Below, one piece after another: positions 37,621-45,539 of a stretch of 64,000 bases of DNA (positions within the stretch are counted from its first letter, which is position 1; each line of letters begins with the position of its first letter). Source of the DNA: Ruminococcaceae bacterium OttesenSCG-928-A16 (GTDB lineage Bacteria; Bacillota; Clostridia; Oscillospirales; Ruminococcaceae); assembly GCA_030267215.1 (NCBI GenBank), contig JAJDJP010000005.1:1-64000 (forward strand). Direction: 5' to 3'. Both the position numbers and the translations under genes were made by a program. Below the pieces are notes generated by a model. That model searched no databases, was not told the DNA's origin, and was given only the letters and a program-made list of their open reading frames with translations.

Positions 37621-38496
37621 ATGAAAAAAATCATCAGTGTTCGTTTTAAGCCCACCGGTAAATCGTATTATTTCGACCCCGTGGGCATGGCTATTGAAAC
37701 TGGCCAGTACGTAATTGTAGAAACCGCCCACGGAACCGAGTGTGGCGAAGTGGCGCAGGGTGTGCACGATGTACCCGATGCCACCATTACCAAAGCCTTA
37801 AAGCCGGTGCTGCGCATTGCAGACGATGCCGATATCCGCCGCATGAAGCAAAACCGTGAGGACGAAAAAAAGGCATTTGAACTAGCCGAAGAGCGAATTA
37901 TTAAGCATAATTTAGATATGAAGCTGATTGATGTGGAGTATGCCCACAACCGCAGCAAAATTTTGTTCTTTTTTACCGCCGACGGCCGGGTAGACTTTCG
38001 TGATTTAGTGAAGGATTTGGCCGGGGTGTTCCGCACTCGTATCGAGCTGCGGCAAATTGGCGTTCGCGATGAATCGAAGATGCTGGGCGGGCTTGGCATT
38101 TGCGGCCAACCGTTTTGCTGCAGCCGGTTTCTTAAAAATTTTCAGCCGGTAAGCATTAAAATGGCCAAAGAGCAAGGCCTTTCGCTTAACCCCACCAAAA
38201 TATCGGGCAGCTGCGGGCGGTTAATGTGCTGCCTTGCATACGAGCAACCGGCCTACGAATACTTAAACAAAATTACCCCCGGCCTTGGCAGCACGGTTAA
38301 AACCCCCGATGGCGAAGGAACCGTTACCGAGGTAAACTTAATAGCAGGCAACCTGCGGGTGCGGCTAGATAAACCACAAGATAACGCCGTGCGCTACTAT
38401 CACCGCGACGAATGCACCTACCTGCGGGGCGGCAAACGGGCCCCCATTAAGCCAGCCCCTGAGCCGGAGGAAGAATTGGCGGATAACCAAGCGTAA
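37621..38496 (+). CDS. ricT: RicT/YaaT, PSP1 domain regulatory protein
   Basis: 291 residues beginning MKKIISVRFKPTGKSYYFDP. The PSP1 domain includes TGQYVIVETAHGTECGEVAQ, and the cysteine-rich core has GGLGICGQPFCCSRF (about 158-172) and SGSCGRLMCCLAYE. These cysteines bind the [4Fe-4S] clusters of the RicAFT (Y-complex) in B. subtilis, which modulates RNase Y-dependent mRNA maturation and developmental phosphorelays. The partners RicA and RicF are not in the window. The gene order after holB agrees with the family. Confidence 0.93.
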   Translation: MKKIISVRFKPTGKSYYFDPVGMAIETGQYVIVETAHGTECGEVAQGVHDVPDATITKALKPVLRIADDADIRRMKQNREDEKKAFELAEERIIKHNLDMKLIDVEYAHNRSKILFFFTADGRVDFRDLVKDLAGVFRTRIELRQIGVRDESKMLGGLGICGQPFCCSRFLKNFQPVSIKMAKEQGLSLNPTKISGSCGRLMCCLAYEQPAYEYLNKITPGLGSTVKTPDGEGTVTEVNLIAGNLRVRLDKPQDNAVRYYHRDECTYLRGGKRAPIKPAPEPEEELADNQA

Positions 38497-38652
38497 AAGG
38501 CTTGTTTTGCTTGGGCAAAAACATAGAACCACATAGTATAGAACCATGAGGCCATGCCGCAAAAGCGAGTGACTTATTTTTATCTCATACCATTCTTTTT
38601 AAAAAAGAAGCGGGCATTTAGCAAATCCGTGGCAAATACTAAAAATTTTATC

Positions 38653-38680
38653 TTGAAAAAAAAACTATATATGTTAAAAT
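38653..38680 (+). promoter_or_regulatory. ferredoxin promoter
   Basis: TTGAAA, a 16-nt spacer and TAAAAT, about 115 nt before the ferredoxin start codon. Confidence 0.65.
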
Positions 38681-38697
38681 GGTAGGCGAAGACGGGT

Positions 38698-39038
38698 GCC
38701 GTGCGGGCCCGCCACCAAAGAGGGAGCGCCCGGCTGGTACAGCGGAGGAACTTTGGTAAAGCAGCACAGCAAAGCACGGAGAAAGGGAGACTGACTATGG
38801 CTTACAAAATTAGCACTGAGTGTATTTCTTGCGGCACTTGCGAAGGCGAATGCCCTGTTTCCGCTATCTCGAACGGCGGAGAACTTTTTGTAATTGACGA
38901 AGCAGCCTGCATTGATTGCGGTGCCTGCGCCGGCGTTTGCCCGGTAGATGCCATTGCGCCGGAATAAGAATTTTTTGTTCTTTGCGCTGTCATCTTGGTA
39001 AAGTAAAAGTTCAACCATGCAAAGCGGGCCCGCACGGC
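38698..39038. repeat. 15-bp inverted repeat in the ferredoxin 5' and 3' untranslated regions
   Basis: GCCGTGCGGGCCCGC (38698-38712) in the leader is the exact reverse complement of GCGGGCCCGCACGGC (39024-39038) behind the gene. The second copy overlaps the 5' arm of the terminator hairpin. Confidence 0.6.
38797..38967 (+). CDS. 2[4Fe-4S] ferredoxin
   Basis: 56 residues, the classical clostridial size. Two motifs, CISCGTCEGECP and CIDCGACAGVCP, bind two 4Fe-4S clusters. The ATG is preceded by AAAGGGAG. It is the likely electron acceptor of the pyruvate:ferredoxin oxidoreductase encoded at 16 kb. It is a single gene with its own promoter, a GC-rich leader and a terminator, which fits a highly expressed transcript. 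Confidence 0.97.
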   Translation: MAYKISTECISCGTCEGECPVSAISNGGELFVIDEAACIDCGACAGVCPVDAIAPE

Positions 39039-39052
39039 TCGCTTTGTTTCTT
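39021..39052 (+). terminator. ferredoxin terminator
   Basis: AAAGCG / CGCTTT stem with inner G-C pairs, followed by GTTTCTTTT. Part of the stem is also used in the long-range inverted repeat with the leader. Confidence 0.6.
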
Positions 39053-39264
39053 TTGGGCGGCGGTGGCTTTTGCGGGCTGCTGTTACCAAAATATAGTTAA
39101 CTGGCAGCCTTTGCCTGTTGGCACCTGCATAGGCGCGCCTAATTTATTATAAACAAACGACGCAAACACTTATCTTTTAGGTAAGTATACAAACAAGCTC
39201 GCATTTTCAAAACTGGCTAGTCTTAAAATTTGCGAAGTATAAAAGCAGCTAAGGAGGGGGCCGC

Positions 39265-39933
39265 ATGCAGCATACTGTAGAAACCCTGCCGGGCGGTACC
39301 CGTGTTTGGGTAAATGCCCAGCACCGTTTTGGTACCGACGCCCTGCTGCTGGCCGCCTTTTGTAACCCAAAACGCAACTGGAGCGTGTGCGACCTTGGCA
39401 GCGGCAGCGGCATTTTGCTGCTAAGCTTGTTAGATAAAGGGTTGCAGGGCCCCGCCACCGGGGTAGAGCTGGACGAAGCCGGCGCAGCACTGCTGGCTGG
39501 CACTGCTGCCGAAAATGGGTATGCCAATGTGCAGGCGGTGTGCGCCAATTTGCAGCACTACCGCAGCCCCCACCTGGTAGATATGGTGGTGGCAAACCCA
39601 CCCTATTTTGCGGCTGGGTTATTGCCGCCCACCGCCCGCCGTGCCGCCGCCCGGCACGAAACCACCGCCACCATTGCCGATTTTTGTGCGGCCGCCGCCC
39701 GCATGCTAAAAGATGGCGGCCCTTTTTGCGTTTGTTTTCCGCCGGCGCGCCTGGCAGATTTAATAGCGGCGTTGCGGCAGCATAAGCTAGAGCCAAAACG
39801 AATGCAATTTGTGCGCAATGCTGCCGAAGCACCGCCTTGGCTGGTGCTGTTAGACGCCCGCAAAGCAGGCGGGGTTGGCCTGCAGATATTGCCCGACCGC
39901 ATAGTGCCCCACGGGCAACCGGTAGAATATTAA
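39265..39933 (+). CDS. yabB: tRNA1(Val) (adenine(37)-N6)-methyltransferase family (YabB)
   Basis: 222 residues; AAGGAGGGGG lies upstream of the ATG. The Rossmann SAM motif is VCDLGSGSGILLLSLL (about 42) and the adenine-N6 catalytic motif is MVVANPPYF (about 107-115). The N-terminus (GGTRVWVNAQHRFGTDALLL) is typical of the YfiC/TrmN6 group. The probable action is modification of A37 in tRNA1(Val) using SAM. It lies next to rsmI, as in the B. subtilis yabB-yazA-yabC order, but with yazA displaced. Confidence 0.9.
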   Translation: MQHTVETLPGGTRVWVNAQHRFGTDALLLAAFCNPKRNWSVCDLGSGSGILLLSLLDKGLQGPATGVELDEAGAALLAGTAAENGYANVQAVCANLQHYRSPHLVDMVVANPPYFAAGLLPPTARRAAARHETTATIADFCAAAARMLKDGGPFCVCFPPARLADLIAALRQHKLEPKRMQFVRNAAEAPPWLVLLDARKAGGVGLQILPDRIVPHGQPVEY

Positions 39934-40122
39934 AAGGCCAATGGCGTTTGGTTTTACAGTATTGCTTAAAACGCAAGGATGGGTTCCTATTTTTCTCGCC
40001 TAAAATTTGTGCCCTAATTGATTTTTTTTGTATTTATTTACTATTTAATTTTATTTATAATAAGGGTATTAGCCCCGGGCAAGCCCCCATGTTGTTGGCA
40101 ATAAACGCAGAAAGGATTCTCG

Positions 40123-40959
40123 ATGGCTGGAATATTGTACGTAGTTACCACCCCTATTGGCAATTTGCAAGACCTAACCCCCCGTGCTGCTGCCACCTTT
40201 GCCAAGGTGGATTTTATTGCCGCCGAGGATACCCGTGTTACGGTAAAACTGCTAAACCACCTGGGGCTAAAAAAACCAATGGTAAGCTATTACGAGCATA
40301 ATGCCGCCCAACGTGGCGAGCAGATATTAGACCGCATTGCCGCCGGCGAAAGCTGCGCCTTGTGCAGCGATGCCGGGGTGCCTGCTATTAGCGACCCCGG
40401 CGAGGCCCTTGTGGCCGACGCCATGGAGCGGGGCCTGCCGGTGGTGCCGGTGCCCGCAGCCAGTGCCGCCGTTACCGCCCTTTGTGTTAGCGGGCAAAAC
40501 ACCGCCCGTTTTGTGTTCGAGGGGTTTTTGCCCCAAAACCGCCGCCAGCGTGCCCAGCGGCTAGATGCCCTGCAGCAGGAGATACGCACCACCATATTTT
40601 ACGAGGCACCGCATAAACTGCCCCGCACCATGCAAGATTTGGAAGCCGCCTTTGGCCCGCAGCGCAGCATTACCATTTGCCGCGAGCTTACCAAGCTGCA
40701 CGAGGAAATTTGGAAAACGACGGTGGGCCAAGCCCGCCAGCGCTATACCACCCAAACCCCACGTGGCGAATTTGTGCTGGTGATGGCCGGCGCAGACCCC
40801 GCCAGCTTTTTGCCCCCCAGCTACACACTGCAAGAAGCGGTAGATATGGCAAAGCAACTGGCAACCGCCAACAATTTTTCGGCCAGCGAGGCCGCTAAAA
40901 AAGCCGCCGCTGCCAGCGGTTTTGCCAAAAGCGAAATTTATAAAGCCATGCAAAAATAG
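40123..40959 (+). CDS. rsmI: 16S rRNA (cytidine(1402)-2'-O)-methyltransferase
   Basis: 278 residues; GAAAGGA precedes the ATG. The tetrapyrrole-methylase fold starts ILYVVTTPIGNLQDLTPRA and continues with AAEDTRVTVKLLNH, LCSDAGVPAISDPGEAL and the conserved NTARFVFEGFLPQNRRQRAQ region (about 127). It methylates the 2'-OH of C1402 in the ribosomal decoding centre. The C-terminal ~45 residues form a helical, Ala/Lys-rich extension. The neighbours yabB and the phosphoesterase are on the same strand. Confidence 0.95.
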   Translation: MAGILYVVTTPIGNLQDLTPRAAATFAKVDFIAAEDTRVTVKLLNHLGLKKPMVSYYEHNAAQRGEQILDRIAAGESCALCSDAGVPAISDPGEALVADAMERGLPVVPVPAASAAVTALCVSGQNTARFVFEGFLPQNRRQRAQRLDALQQEIRTTIFYEAPHKLPRTMQDLEAAFGPQRSITICRELTKLHEEIWKTTVGQARQRYTTQTPRGEFVLVMAGADPASFLPPSYTLQEAVDMAKQLATANNFSASEAAKKAAAASGFAKSEIYKAMQK

Positions 40960-41020
40960 CTGGTGCTTGCTTGTTTTTAGCGGCAAAGCAAACAAAACCT
41001 GTAAAAAGGAGTGAAGAACC

Positions 41021-41500
41021 ATCAAGATTCTTGTTTTTTCAGATACGCACGGTTCTTCGGTTCGGATGATAAATGTTGTTGCCCAGCACCCCGATGTGGC
41101 TGCCATTTTATTTTTGGGCGATGGCGAGCGTGATGCCGATGCCCTGGCCGAAACCTACCCCAAAATACCACTGTACCGGGTAAGCGGAAACTGCGATTTT
41201 GCCAGCCAATACCCCCCAGAGGGCCTTGCCCCTTTTGGCGGCCTGCTGCTTTTTTATACCCATGGCCATGCTTACAATGTAAAACTAAGCCTTGGCCCAT
41301 TGCTACAAGCCGCCAAGCGCAGCGGCGCACATGCTGCCCTGTATGGGCACACCCATGCGGCGGCCTACCAAGTATGCGATAAAATTCACTTGTTTAACCC
41401 CGGCTCGTTAAACTTGCCACGGGGTGGCTCGCCCAGCTATGGGCTTATTTCGGTGCAAAAAGGGCAGCCCAATTTTGCTATTTTGCCCTATACCAAATAA
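41021..41500 (+). CDS. YfcE/MJ0936-type metallophosphoesterase with ATC start codon
   Basis: 159 residues if translation begins at ATC (41021). That codon lies 9 nt after AAAAAGGAG, and the decoded start would be MKILVFSDTHGSS, exactly the family consensus. An in-frame TGA lies 9 nt further upstream, and the first ATG (41066) would remove the metal-binding D8 and H10, so it cannot be the functional start. Other ligands are in FLGDGERD, SGNCD, YTHGH and GHTH. The family hydrolyses phosphodiester substrates with two metals; the substrate is unknown. Either a rare AUC start or a base error is involved. Confidence 0.85.
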   Translation: MKILVFSDTHGSSVRMINVVAQHPDVAAILFLGDGERDADALAETYPKIPLYRVSGNCDFASQYPPEGLAPFGGLLLFYTHGHAYNVKLSLGPLLQAAKRSGAHAALYGHTHAAAYQVCDKIHLFNPGSLNLPRGGSPSYGLISVQKGQPNFAILPYTK

Positions 41501-41620
41501 ACGGGTTTGCGCGCGGGGCATGTGGGCAAAGGGTGTGCCAGGCGTAACCGCTGCCCCCAACACAACAAATAAAGCCAAACAAATTAAAAACCCCAAACAG
41601 CTATAAAGTGGGTTTAATAT

Positions 41621-41675
41621 AAAAAAGGCGCCAGCCAAAATGCAAATGCTTGCGTTTTGGCTGGCGCCTTTTTGG
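41621..41675. terminator. strong bidirectional terminator
   Basis: Perfect 20-bp stem beginning AAAAAAGGCGCCAGCC with its complement ending GGCTGGCGCCTTTTT; 14-nt loop. Confidence 0.9.
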
Positions 41676-41695
41676 GTGCTTAAAAATGGGCAGAG

Positions 41696-41725
41696 AAAAA
41701 CCCGTGCAGGGTGGCACGGGTTTTT
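41696..41725. terminator. second terminator-like hairpin
   Basis: AAAAACCCGTGC / GCACGGGTTTTT, 12 bp, 6-nt loop. It probably ends transcription from the NERD gene on the minus strand as well as read-through from the left. Confidence 0.8.
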
Positions 41726-41888
41726 CAAAGGGGTATCTCATTGGTGTGAGGAGGAATCATGCGCAAAGGGTAGGCTGCGGCTTCCTTCCCTCTGCACTTA
41801 CAGTATATCCATAGTTTAAGAAAGGTTTGTGAAGTCTATATGAATATTTTGTAAATACTTAGGCGGGTAGGTTAAACGCAAATTGCCG

Positions 41889-42494
41889 CTATTTGCCCGT
41901 TTGCAAGGCTTTTTCAACCTTTTCCACGTCAAAACCATTGTCTTGCTGGTATTTATCTTTGCGCAGCAGGGCCTTAAATTCTTTTAAAGTATAATGCCCG
42001 GTGCTGCGGGGCAGGGCAAGCTGTGCCCGGGGCGAGGTAAACACGCACACCACCTCTACAGGCACCTGTTTTAATTTGTGGGCAAAAAGGGCGTCGCGCA
42101 GCAGGCGCACATCGGCCGCCGCTTGGCGTATGGGGTTGGCAAAATAGGTGCGGGTTTCTTTTGCGCCTACCTGCAGCCACTCTTCTTCGTCGGCATCGCC
42201 ATATACTTCGCCGTTGTAGCCCAGCGCCTTTACCCCCAAAACGCCAAAGTAACCAATTACCAAGGCATCCAGCGTTGTGGTTTTTTCGCCACGGGTAAGG
42301 GTGTAGGGGGCTATTATGCGGTAACCGTTGGTTTGGGCAAACCAGCGTGCTGCGCTAACGGCGGCGCCTATATTATCTGTGCTGCTTTTGGGCGCGCCCT
42401 GCTTTGGGTTGCGCCGGCGGTAAATGTACCACAACAAAAGGCCCAGCATGCCTACCAGTATTATTAAAGAAACAACCAACCAAAAAATATCCAC
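41889..42494 (-). CDS. membrane-anchored NERD domain protein
   Basis: 201 residues from a GTG (MDIFWLVVSLIILVG) with GGGGGG 9 nt upstream; the open frame extends 126 nt further to a TTG, but those residues look non-coding. One N-terminal membrane segment and a basic RRRNPKQG stop are followed by a NERD (nuclease-related) domain, from about residue 55 to 170, with TLDALVIGYFGVLGVKALGYNG, in which Asp-Ala-Leu-Val-Ile and the later E-W pattern are typical. NERD proteins are suspected DNA-processing enzymes; activity is not shown. Confidence 0.8.
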   Translation of the reverse strand: MDIFWLVVSLIILVGMLGLLLWYIYRRRNPKQGAPKSSTDNIGAAVSAARWFAQTNGYRIIAPYTLTRGEKTTTLDALVIGYFGVLGVKALGYNGEVYGDADEEEWLQVGAKETRTYFANPIRQAAADVRLLRDALFAHKLKQVPVEVVCVFTSPRAQLALPRSTGHYTLKEFKALLRKDKYQQDNGFDVEKVEKALQTGK

Positions 42495-42779
42495 TAAATA
42501 AAGCCCCCCAAAATATTCTATATCTGCCCACGCTGTGTTTTGGCAGCGCCGCAAACAGGGTTTTATTGCCCAACAAAGTAAGGGTTGTGCTAGCAGCACA
42601 ACCAACTGGCCGGGCAACAAAGGGTAAATACCGCACGGCTTGCCGTGGGGTTAATGCCTTTTATTATAACAAATTTGTGCTTTATTTACAAATAAAAACC
42701 AGCTTAAAAGCCGTTTGCTGTAAAAATGCGGCAGCGTAGTATATTTTTGTAAACTTGTGTGCTTTTCTTCAAAAACTTC

Positions 42780-42808
42780 TTGCGTGGCGGGCCCCTTTTT
42801 GCTATACT
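42780..42808 (+). promoter_or_regulatory. pyr operon promoter
   Basis: TTGCGT, an exact 17-nt spacer and TATACT, about 240 nt before pyrC. It is followed by a leader with a small peptide frame and two terminator-like hairpins. Confidence 0.7.
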
Positions 42809-42822
42809 GTTACAAGCGTAAA

Positions 42823-42889
42823 GAAAGGAGATGCAAACCCAATGCCTAAAAAAGCTACTTTGCTACTTGTCGCATCTCCTTTTTGTTTT
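42823..42889 (+). promoter_or_regulatory. leader hairpin 1 of the pyr operon
   Basis: AAAGGAGATGC (42824-42834) pairs over 11 bp with GCATCTCCTTT (42872-42882), loop 37 nt, followed by TTGTTTTC. The 5' arm is the Shine-Dalgarno site of the leader peptide, so the stem would hide it; translation of the peptide would melt the stem. Confidence 0.55.
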
Positions 42890-42940
42890 CAATTTTGTAA
42901 ACAACCCGCACCGCAAAACCCGTGTTCATTTTCCTTTTAA
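42842..42940 (+). CDS. putative pyr operon leader peptide, 32 residues
   Basis: The ATG lies 11 nt after AAAGGAG. The peptide reads MPKKATLLLVASPF and continues with CFQFCK, then a Pro-rich end. Its codons contain a U-rich stretch (TCCTTTTTGTTTTC and AATTTTG), and the TAA falls in the loop of the next hairpin. This is the geometry of E. coli pyrBI, where coupled translation close behind a UTP-starved polymerase prevents termination. No family is expected for such a peptide; its reality is inferred from position only. Confidence 0.5.
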   Translation: MPKKATLLLVASPFCFQFCKQPAPQNPCSFSF

Positions 42941-42969
42941 TGGAAATTGAATGAACGGGTATTTTTTTT
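42919..42969 (+). terminator. pyr operon attenuator
   Basis: Imperfect hairpin: CCCG pairs with CGGG, and TTCA..TTTCC pairs with GGAAA..TGAA, followed by eight T. The stop codon of the leader peptide lies in its loop. pyrC begins 80 nt further on. Confidence 0.6.
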
Positions 42970-43048
42970 GCCAATATTCAACAAAAGTAGTGTAAGCGGC
43001 ATGCTGCTTTGTGCAAAGCTAAAGCAGCAGCAAGAAAGGAGCGTTCGA

Positions 43049-44342
43049 ATGGAAATTTTACTGGTTGGTGGGCAGGTTTTTGCCAATGGAAAGCTGCAAA
43101 CAGCCGATGTTTTGATACGCGATGGAAAAATTGCGGCAGTGGGGGCACCGCCACTTGGCGATGTAGCCGAAAATGCCCGCCGCATAAATGCTGAAGGGTG
43201 TTTACTAAGCCCCGGTTTTATCGATTTGCACGTGCACCTGCGCACCCCCGGCTTTGAAGCAAAGGAAACCATGCAAACCGGCACCATGGCTGCGCTTGCG
43301 GGCGGGTTTACCACCGTGTACAGCATGCCCAACCTAAACCCAACGCCCGACACCCTGCAAAACCTGCAACCCCAGCTAGATGCAATTGAAACGCAGGCGC
43401 TGGTGCAGGTGCTGCCCTATGGCACCATTACCATGGGCGAAAAAGGGGAAACCCTAGCCGACATAGCAGCGCTAAGCCCCTTTGTGTGTGGCTTTACCGA
43501 TGATGGCCGTGGCGTGCAAACCGAAGAAATGATGCGCCGTGCCATGCAGCAGGTGGCGGCGGCGGGCAGCATGGTGGCCGCCCACTGCGAGGTAGAAGCC
43601 CTGATTGAAGAAGGGGCTACCACGGTGCAGCAGGGCAGCGCCTTTGCAAAGCAGCACGGCTATGCCGGCGTAAGCAACCAAAGCGAGTGGGCAGAAGTAG
43701 AGCGCAACATTAAACTGGTGGAAGAAACCGGCTGCCACTTGCATATTTGCCACATTAGCACCGCCGAAAGTGTGGCGCTGGTACAGGCGGCCAAAGCCAA
43801 AGGCTTGCCGGTTAGCTGCGAAGTTACCCCCCATAACCTGCTGCTAAGCTGCGATGACATAACCGAGGATGATGGCCGCTTTAAAATGAACCCGCCCCTG
43901 CGCACCGAAACAGACAGGCAAGCGCTGGTGGCAGGCCTGCTAAACGGCACCATTGATGCCATAGCCACCGACCATGCCCCCCCACACCCCTGCCGAAAAA
44001 GCAGGCAGTTTTGCCAACAGCTACAACGGCGTGGTTGGGCTAGAAACCGCCTTTGCCAGCCTGTACACCGGCCTTGTGCTGCCGGGCCTATTGCCACTGG
44101 AAGTTTTGCTGCAACGGTTAACAACCGGCCCGGCCACTGTGCTAAAGCAAAAACCTGCCACTTTGCAGGTAGGCGAAAAGGCCAATTTGGTAATGGTAGA
44201 CTTGCGAACCGAAAAAATGGTGGACCCTACCCTATTTAAAACCAAAGGCCGTGCCACCCCTTTTGCCGGCCAACGGTTTAAGGGCTGGCCGGTGCTTACC
44301 ATGTATAACGGGCAGGTAGCCTACAACATGCTGGAAGAGTAG
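43049..44342 (+). pseudogene. pyrC: dihydroorotase PyrC, reading frame broken by one base in a C7 tract
   Basis: AAAGGAGCGTTCGA precedes the ATG. Residues 1-310 are a normal type I dihydroorotase (SPGFIDLHVHLRTPGFEAKE with the metal-binding HVH, then ICHIS and IDAIATDHAPP). At 43977-43983 there are seven C where six would continue the frame (GCC CCC CAC). Downstream the +1-shifted frame gives HTPAEKAGSFANSYNGVVGL and runs to 44342 with a normal C-terminus. With one C removed the protein has 430 residues, the family length. The enzyme closes carbamoyl aspartate to dihydroorotate. Sequencing error, recent mutation and slippage are all possible; the intact rest suggests it was recently functional. 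Confidence 0.88.
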
Positions 44343-44440
44343 TTTTTTAAAGCTCTCTTTTGCAAAGCGGGCGCCCCGCAAGGGCGGGGTTTGCCCTGAA
44401 TGAGCGACTAAAAACTATAGATTACTTAAGGAGAGAGAGA

Positions 44441-45538
44441 ATGGAGCCAAAACAAAAAAAACTGGTTTTTGAAAATGGCACCGTGCTTACCGGCACCGGC
44501 TTTGGCGCCGATGTGCAGCGGGTGTGCGAAGTGGTTTTTAACACCGCTATGGTGGGCTACCAAGAGGTTTTTAGCGATTGCAGCTACAACCAGCAGTTTG
44601 TGTGCATGGCCTACCCCCTAATTGGCAACTATGGCCTGGCCGACGATGACTACGAAACCCGCACCCCCCGCATTGGCGGCTTTATTGTGCGCGAATATAA
44701 CGATAGCCTCTCCAACTTCCGTGCTTCTAAAACCTTGGCCGAAGAGATGGAAGAAAACGGGATACCGGGCATAGCCGGCATAGATACCCGCCGTGTTACC
44801 CGCATGATACGCAACGAGGGCAGCATGCGTGCCCTGCTTTGCAATGCCGATACCACCACGCAACAAGCGCTGGAGATAATAAAGCAAACGCCGGTGCAGC
44901 GGGGGCAGGTGGCGGCCGTTAGCTGCAAAAAGCGTTGGTATGCCCGTGCGGCGGGGGTTCGGTTTAATGTAATAGCGGTAGATTGCGGCATTAAGCTGGG
45001 TATTATCCGCAGCCTTGTTGCCCGCAATTGCAACGTAACCGTGGTGCCCCACACCACCACCGCCGAAGAAATAAGGGCCCTTGCACCCGATGGGCTGCTG
45101 TTTTCGAACGGGCCGGGCAACCCGCAAGATGTACCCGAAGTAGTAGAGCTTGCCCGCCAAATGCAGGGTACCGTGCCCATGTTTGGCATTTGCCTGGGGC
45201 ACCAAGTAATAGCGCTGGCAAATGGTTGCCAAACTTATAAGCTAAAGTTTGGGCACCGGGGCGGCAACCACCCAGTTAAAAACCTGCACACCGGCAAGGT
45301 AGAAATTACCAGCCAAAACCACAGCTATGCGGTGGAAGAAAACAGCGTGCAGGGCACAGGCCTTACCATTACCCACAAAAACCTGCTAGATGGAACCATA
45401 GAAGGGCTAGAAAACCGAAGCAAACACGTGTTTAGCGTGCAGTTTCACCCCGAGGCAAACCCCGGCCCGCAAGATTCTACCTATCTGTTCGATACCTTCA
45501 TCGCCAATATGGAAGCATTTCGCAAAGGAGGGTTTTAA
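44441..45538 (+). CDS. carA: carbamoyl phosphate synthase small subunit
   Basis: 365 residues; AAGGAGAGAGAGA precedes the ATG ([16 protein letters not shown]), and the longer frame is unsupported. The N-terminal CPSase domain has [20 protein letters not shown]. The C-terminal class I glutaminase has [10 protein letters not shown], the nucleophile in FGICLGHQ (about 249) and the triad His/Glu in VQFHPEA. It supplies ammonia from glutamine to CarB through a tunnel. The carB ATG follows its stop after one base. The 98-nt gap after pyrC contains a GC-rich hairpin (GCCCCGCAAGGGCGGGG). Confidence 0.97.
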   Translation: MEPKQKKLVFENGTVLTGTGFGADVQRVCEVVFNTAMVGYQEVFSDCSYNQQFVCMAYPLIGNYGLADDDYETRTPRIGGFIVREYNDSLSNFRASKTLAEEMEENGIPGIAGIDTRRVTRMIRNEGSMRALLCNADTTTQQALEIIKQTPVQRGQVAAVSCKKRWYARAAGVRFNVIAVDCGIKLGIIRSLVARNCNVTVVPHTTTAEEIRALAPDGLLFSNGPGNPQDVPEVVELARQMQGTVPMFGICLGHQVIALANGCQTYKLKFGHRGGNHPVKNLHTGKVEITSQNHSYAVEENSVQGTGLTITHKNLLDGTIEGLENRSKHVFSVQFHPEANPGPQDSTYLFDTFIANMEAFRKGGF

Positions 45539-45539
45539 T

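Larger units (their letters stand above)
41501..41888. other. intergenic region with two terminators
   Basis: 388 nt. It contains the terminators at 41621 and 41696. GAGGAGG at 41750 is followed by an ATG that opens only a four-codon frame, and the remainder is AT-rich. No gene is seen. Confidence 0.6.

Noticed and set aside
39170..39976. 268-codon minus-strand frame
   Set aside because: Opposite strand of yabB; Arg/Gly/Pro-rich composition typical of a shadow frame in GC-rich coding DNA.
41750..41775. GAGGAGG followed by ATG after the double terminator
   Set aside because: The frame stops after four codons; no convincing gene follows.
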